15,486 bases of DNA, from NCBI GenBank assembly GCA_015487755.1, contig WFPG01000171.1, positions 1 to 15,486 on the forward strand. Reading direction: 5' to 3'. Made by a program: the position numbers and the translations under genes. Below, in pieces: positions 13,870-15,486 of the stretch. How positions within the stretch are numbered: position 1 is the first letter of the stretch; every line of letters starts with the position of its first letter. The notes below the pieces were generated by a model. The model was not told the DNA's origin. It saw only the letters and a program-made list of their open reading frames with translations, and searched no databases. Source of the stretch: Acidobacteriota bacterium (GTDB lineage: Bacteria > Acidobacteriota > Holophagae > Thermotomaculales > Thermotomaculaceae).

Positions 13870-14482
13870 AGGGTTTACCCTTGTTGAACTTATAGTTGCA
13901 ATTGCCATTGCAGGAATTGTTACCGTTTCTATATTTGAAATATTCAGCGGGGTTGTTTTAAACTGGAAAAAGGCTGAAGACAGAATGGCTCAAAATTATA
14001 AATTGAATAATTTGTACATCCTTCTCTCTAAAAAACTTGATGAACTTTACCAGTATAAGGCTGTAAAAGACCCTGAAAAGTATTTTGAGGGAAAAGAAGA
14101 CTCTATTTTATTTATCAGTTATTATTCTGTTAAAGTGCCTTATTTCCCGGTAACAACGAGGATTTATATTGACGGTGAAAACAACCTTGTTATGGAAGAG
14201 ACACCTTTTTTCTTTGACAGGCCTGATGCCAATATACCTGAACCTGTAAAAATGGTTTTATGGAAGGATATAAAAGATTTTAAACTCTCATACCTTGTGG
14301 TTGATTCGGTTAGAAAAAAAGGCGGGGTCTGGGAAAGCGAGTATGTAAAGAAAACCAATAGGTCAAAGATTATAACTGCAATAAAAATGGAAGTCTTTTT
14401 AAAAACCGGTGATGAAATCACGGTTTTTTCATATTTAAAACAAGATAATAAAACAGGGAGTCCTTCCGGTGGGTTATTGTAA
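13847..14482 (+). CDS. gspJ: Minor pseudopilin GspJ, probably starting at ATT
   Basis: GspJ is a minor pseudopilin of the tip complex with GspI and GspK. From ATT 13847 the product is 211 residues with a nine-residue leader (M/I-YSKRRDKG) before FTLVELIVAIAIAGIVTVSI; mature Glu5 is present. The body contains LSKKLDELYQY and IYIDGENNLVMEE, consistent with the beta-rich GspJ fold. Start choice: the frame continues up to TTG 13802, but that codon has no good ribosome site and gives a 24-residue leader rich in codons shared with gspI; ATT 13847 has GGAGG at six bases. Use of AUU is an inference. The gene overlaps gspI by 23 bases from ATT (68 from TTG) and gspK by 14. Confidence 0.88.
   Translation: MYSKRRDKGFTLVELIVAIAIAGIVTVSIFEIFSGVVLNWKKAEDRMAQNYKLNNLYILLSKKLDELYQYKAVKDPEKYFEGKEDSILFISYYSVKVPYFPVTTRIYIDGENNLVMEETPFFFDRPDANIPEPVKMVLWKDIKDFKLSYLVVDSVRKKGGVWESEYVKKTNRSKIITAIKMEVFLKTGDEITVFSYLKQDNKTGSPSGGLL
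14401..14429 (+). terminator. Terminator-like hairpin inside gspJ
   Basis: AAAAACC (14401-14407), a bulged G, then GTGAT pair with ATCAC and GGTTTTT (14417-14428) around a GAA loop. That gives a 12-bp stem with one bulge, ending in six T. It lies within the gspJ coding region, 40 bases before the gspK start. Its role is uncertain, because translating ribosomes would normally mask it. Confidence 0.3.
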
Positions 14483-15404
14483 TAATTGCAATAGAAAAAA
14501 CGAAAAAGGGGCTATTTTAATAATCGTTATCTGGATTGTTGCCGCAATAGCCATAATATCGGCCATACTCTCTTTAAGGGTAAAGGTTAATGTTAGGAAC
14601 AATGCTTTTATAAAAATGAAAACAGAAGGGTTTATAACTATTCATAGCGCTATACAAAAGGCTATTTACTACCATTTGATTAAACCGCGTTTGCCCGATT
14701 TAACTGAAGAGGAGAAATTGCAGAATAGTTATGAGTATGAAATAAACGGAATTACAGTGAAAATCAAAGAAATTCCCATGTCTTCAAAACTTTCCCTTAA
14801 AAATACCCGTCAAGACTTACTGAAACAGATTTTCTTAAATTATGTTGAAAGCGAGGAAGAGGCGGTGGCAATAATTTCTTCTATCAAAGACTGGCAGGAC
14901 TCGGACAACCTTGAAAACATTCACGGTGCGGAAGATTCCTATTACACCAATCTTGATTACCCTTATTACACCAAAAACAAGCCTATTGAAAACCTTAAAG
15001 AATTGTTGTTAATAAAAGGCATAACCCCTGAGATGTACTACGGCACGGATAAATATCCCGGGTTAAGAAATATTTTTACTATGTACGATACAGGCTCAAA
15101 GGTGGATATAAACACCTGTTCTCCTGATATGTTTAAGGTGTTCGGGATAGATGAGGATACTATAAAGGAGATACTGGAAAAAAGAGAGCAACAGCCCTTT
15201 AAAAGTATGACTGAACTCAATGAATTTCTTGACTCGGAAACCGTTAATCAATTAACTAAATATTTTACAATAGACTCAAGACCTTCTATAATTACCTTTA
15301 AAGGTGAGGTTAAGGTAGGGAGTTTAGAATACTCACTTGAAGAAGTTTACGATTTTAAATCTACACCGCCAATTCTTTTGGAGATTAAAGAATGGAATTT
15401 TTAG
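14469..15404 (+). CDS. gspK: Minor pseudopilin GspK
   Basis: GspK caps the pseudopilus tip with GspI and GspJ. The product is 311 residues, normal for this largest pseudopilin. The leader ends NEKG, and mature AILIIVIWIVAAIAII lacks Glu5, as is characteristic of GspK. The large globular insert shows the family signature DWQDSDN (141-147), then GAEDSYY (153-159), PYYTKNKPIENLKELLLIKG (165-184) and a helix-hairpin-helix-like segment VDINTCSPDMFKVFGIDEDT (212-231). The start is GTG 14469 with GGGAG eight bases upstream, overlapping gspJ by 14 bases; there is no other start before the cleavage site. The leader contains Cys4 and Cys7 in a CNNC motif, which is unusual. Confidence 0.93.
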   Translation: MGYCNNCNRKNEKGAILIIVIWIVAAIAIISAILSLRVKVNVRNNAFIKMKTEGFITIHSAIQKAIYYHLIKPRLPDLTEEEKLQNSYEYEINGITVKIKEIPMSSKLSLKNTRQDLLKQIFLNYVESEEEAVAIISSIKDWQDSDNLENIHGAEDSYYTNLDYPYYTKNKPIENLKELLLIKGITPEMYYGTDKYPGLRNIFTMYDTGSKVDINTCSPDMFKVFGIDEDTIKEILEKREQQPFKSMTELNEFLDSETVNQLTKYFTIDSRPSIITFKGEVKVGSLEYSLEEVYDFKSTPPILLEIKEWNF

Positions 15405-15486
15405 AAAAGTTTTTTAAGAAAAAGTTCAGGTTGATTTATAAGGACATAGATGTTGCTTTTGAAAAAAACGCATCTGTTTCTTTTAC
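15392..15486 (+). CDS. Start of the next operon gene, probably GspL by position (truncated by the window)
   Basis: ATG 15392 opens a frame that runs to the window end (31 residues, starting MEFLEKFFKKKFRL). It overlaps the gspK stop by 13 bases and has GGAG eight bases upstream, the same overlapping style as the rest of the operon. In T2SS operons the gene after gspK is usually gspL, the actin-like cytoplasmic/inner-membrane partner of GspE. Too little sequence is present to confirm this. Confidence 0.6.
   Translation, partial: MEFLEKFFKKKFRLIYKDIDVAFEKNASVSF

Noticed and set aside
1..15486. CRISPR arrays, insertion sequences, toxin-antitoxin or defence loci
   Set aside because: No regularly spaced direct repeats, transposase-like frames or defence-family motifs were seen on either strand.

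Overview
The window is an ordinary-looking chromosomal segment from a low-GC bacterium (roughly 40% GC by eye). Arginine is encoded almost entirely by AGA/AGG, and the proteins are rich in Lys and Glu, which is common in thermophiles. A type II secretion (T2SS) operon and a lipoprotein signal indicate a two-membrane (diderm) cell. The order gap-pgk-tpiA-secG-tRNA-Leu is one I associate with Deltaproteobacteria and Acidobacteriota-like lineages. I cannot name the organism from sequence alone.

Layout. (1) 1-754, minus strand: the N-terminal 251 residues of an unrecognised HEAT-like repeat protein, behind a strong sigma70-type promoter and a short leader that ends in an intrinsic-terminator hairpin just before the start codon. 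(2) 951-2264, plus: a MATE/MOP-superfamily membrane transporter or flippase. (3) 2289-3620, minus: a lipoprotein with nine copies of a propeller-like repeat and a very basic insert after the fifth. (4) 3712-5477, plus: a TPR protein translationally coupled to recR. (5) 5545-8989, plus: gap-pgk-tpiA-secG, the triose stage of glycolysis plus a Sec translocase subunit, with its own promoter and a probable terminator. (6) 9044-9130: tRNA-Leu(GAG), whose -10 box lies in the loop of that terminator hairpin. (7) 9174-9632: an orphan cpYpsA-type SLOG protein. (8) 9721-15486: a T2SS operon gspE-F-G-H-I-J-K followed by the start of the next gene, which runs off the edge. Most gsp genes overlap or abut.

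How the genes work together. GspE (ATPase) and GspF (platform) drive assembly of a pseudopilus made of GspG (major) and GspH/I/J/K (minor). All five pseudopilins carry a prepilin-peptidase-type leader, and only GspK lacks the Glu at mature position 5, as is normal for that subunit. Sec (SecG here) would deliver these proteins and T2SS substrates to the inner membrane.

I did not find a clearly new multigene system. The points most worth checking are the attenuator-like leader of the left-edge gene, a probable AUU start for gspJ, a terminator-like hairpin inside gspJ upstream of gspK, the basic insert in the repeat lipoprotein, and the tRNA promoter nested in a terminator hairpin.
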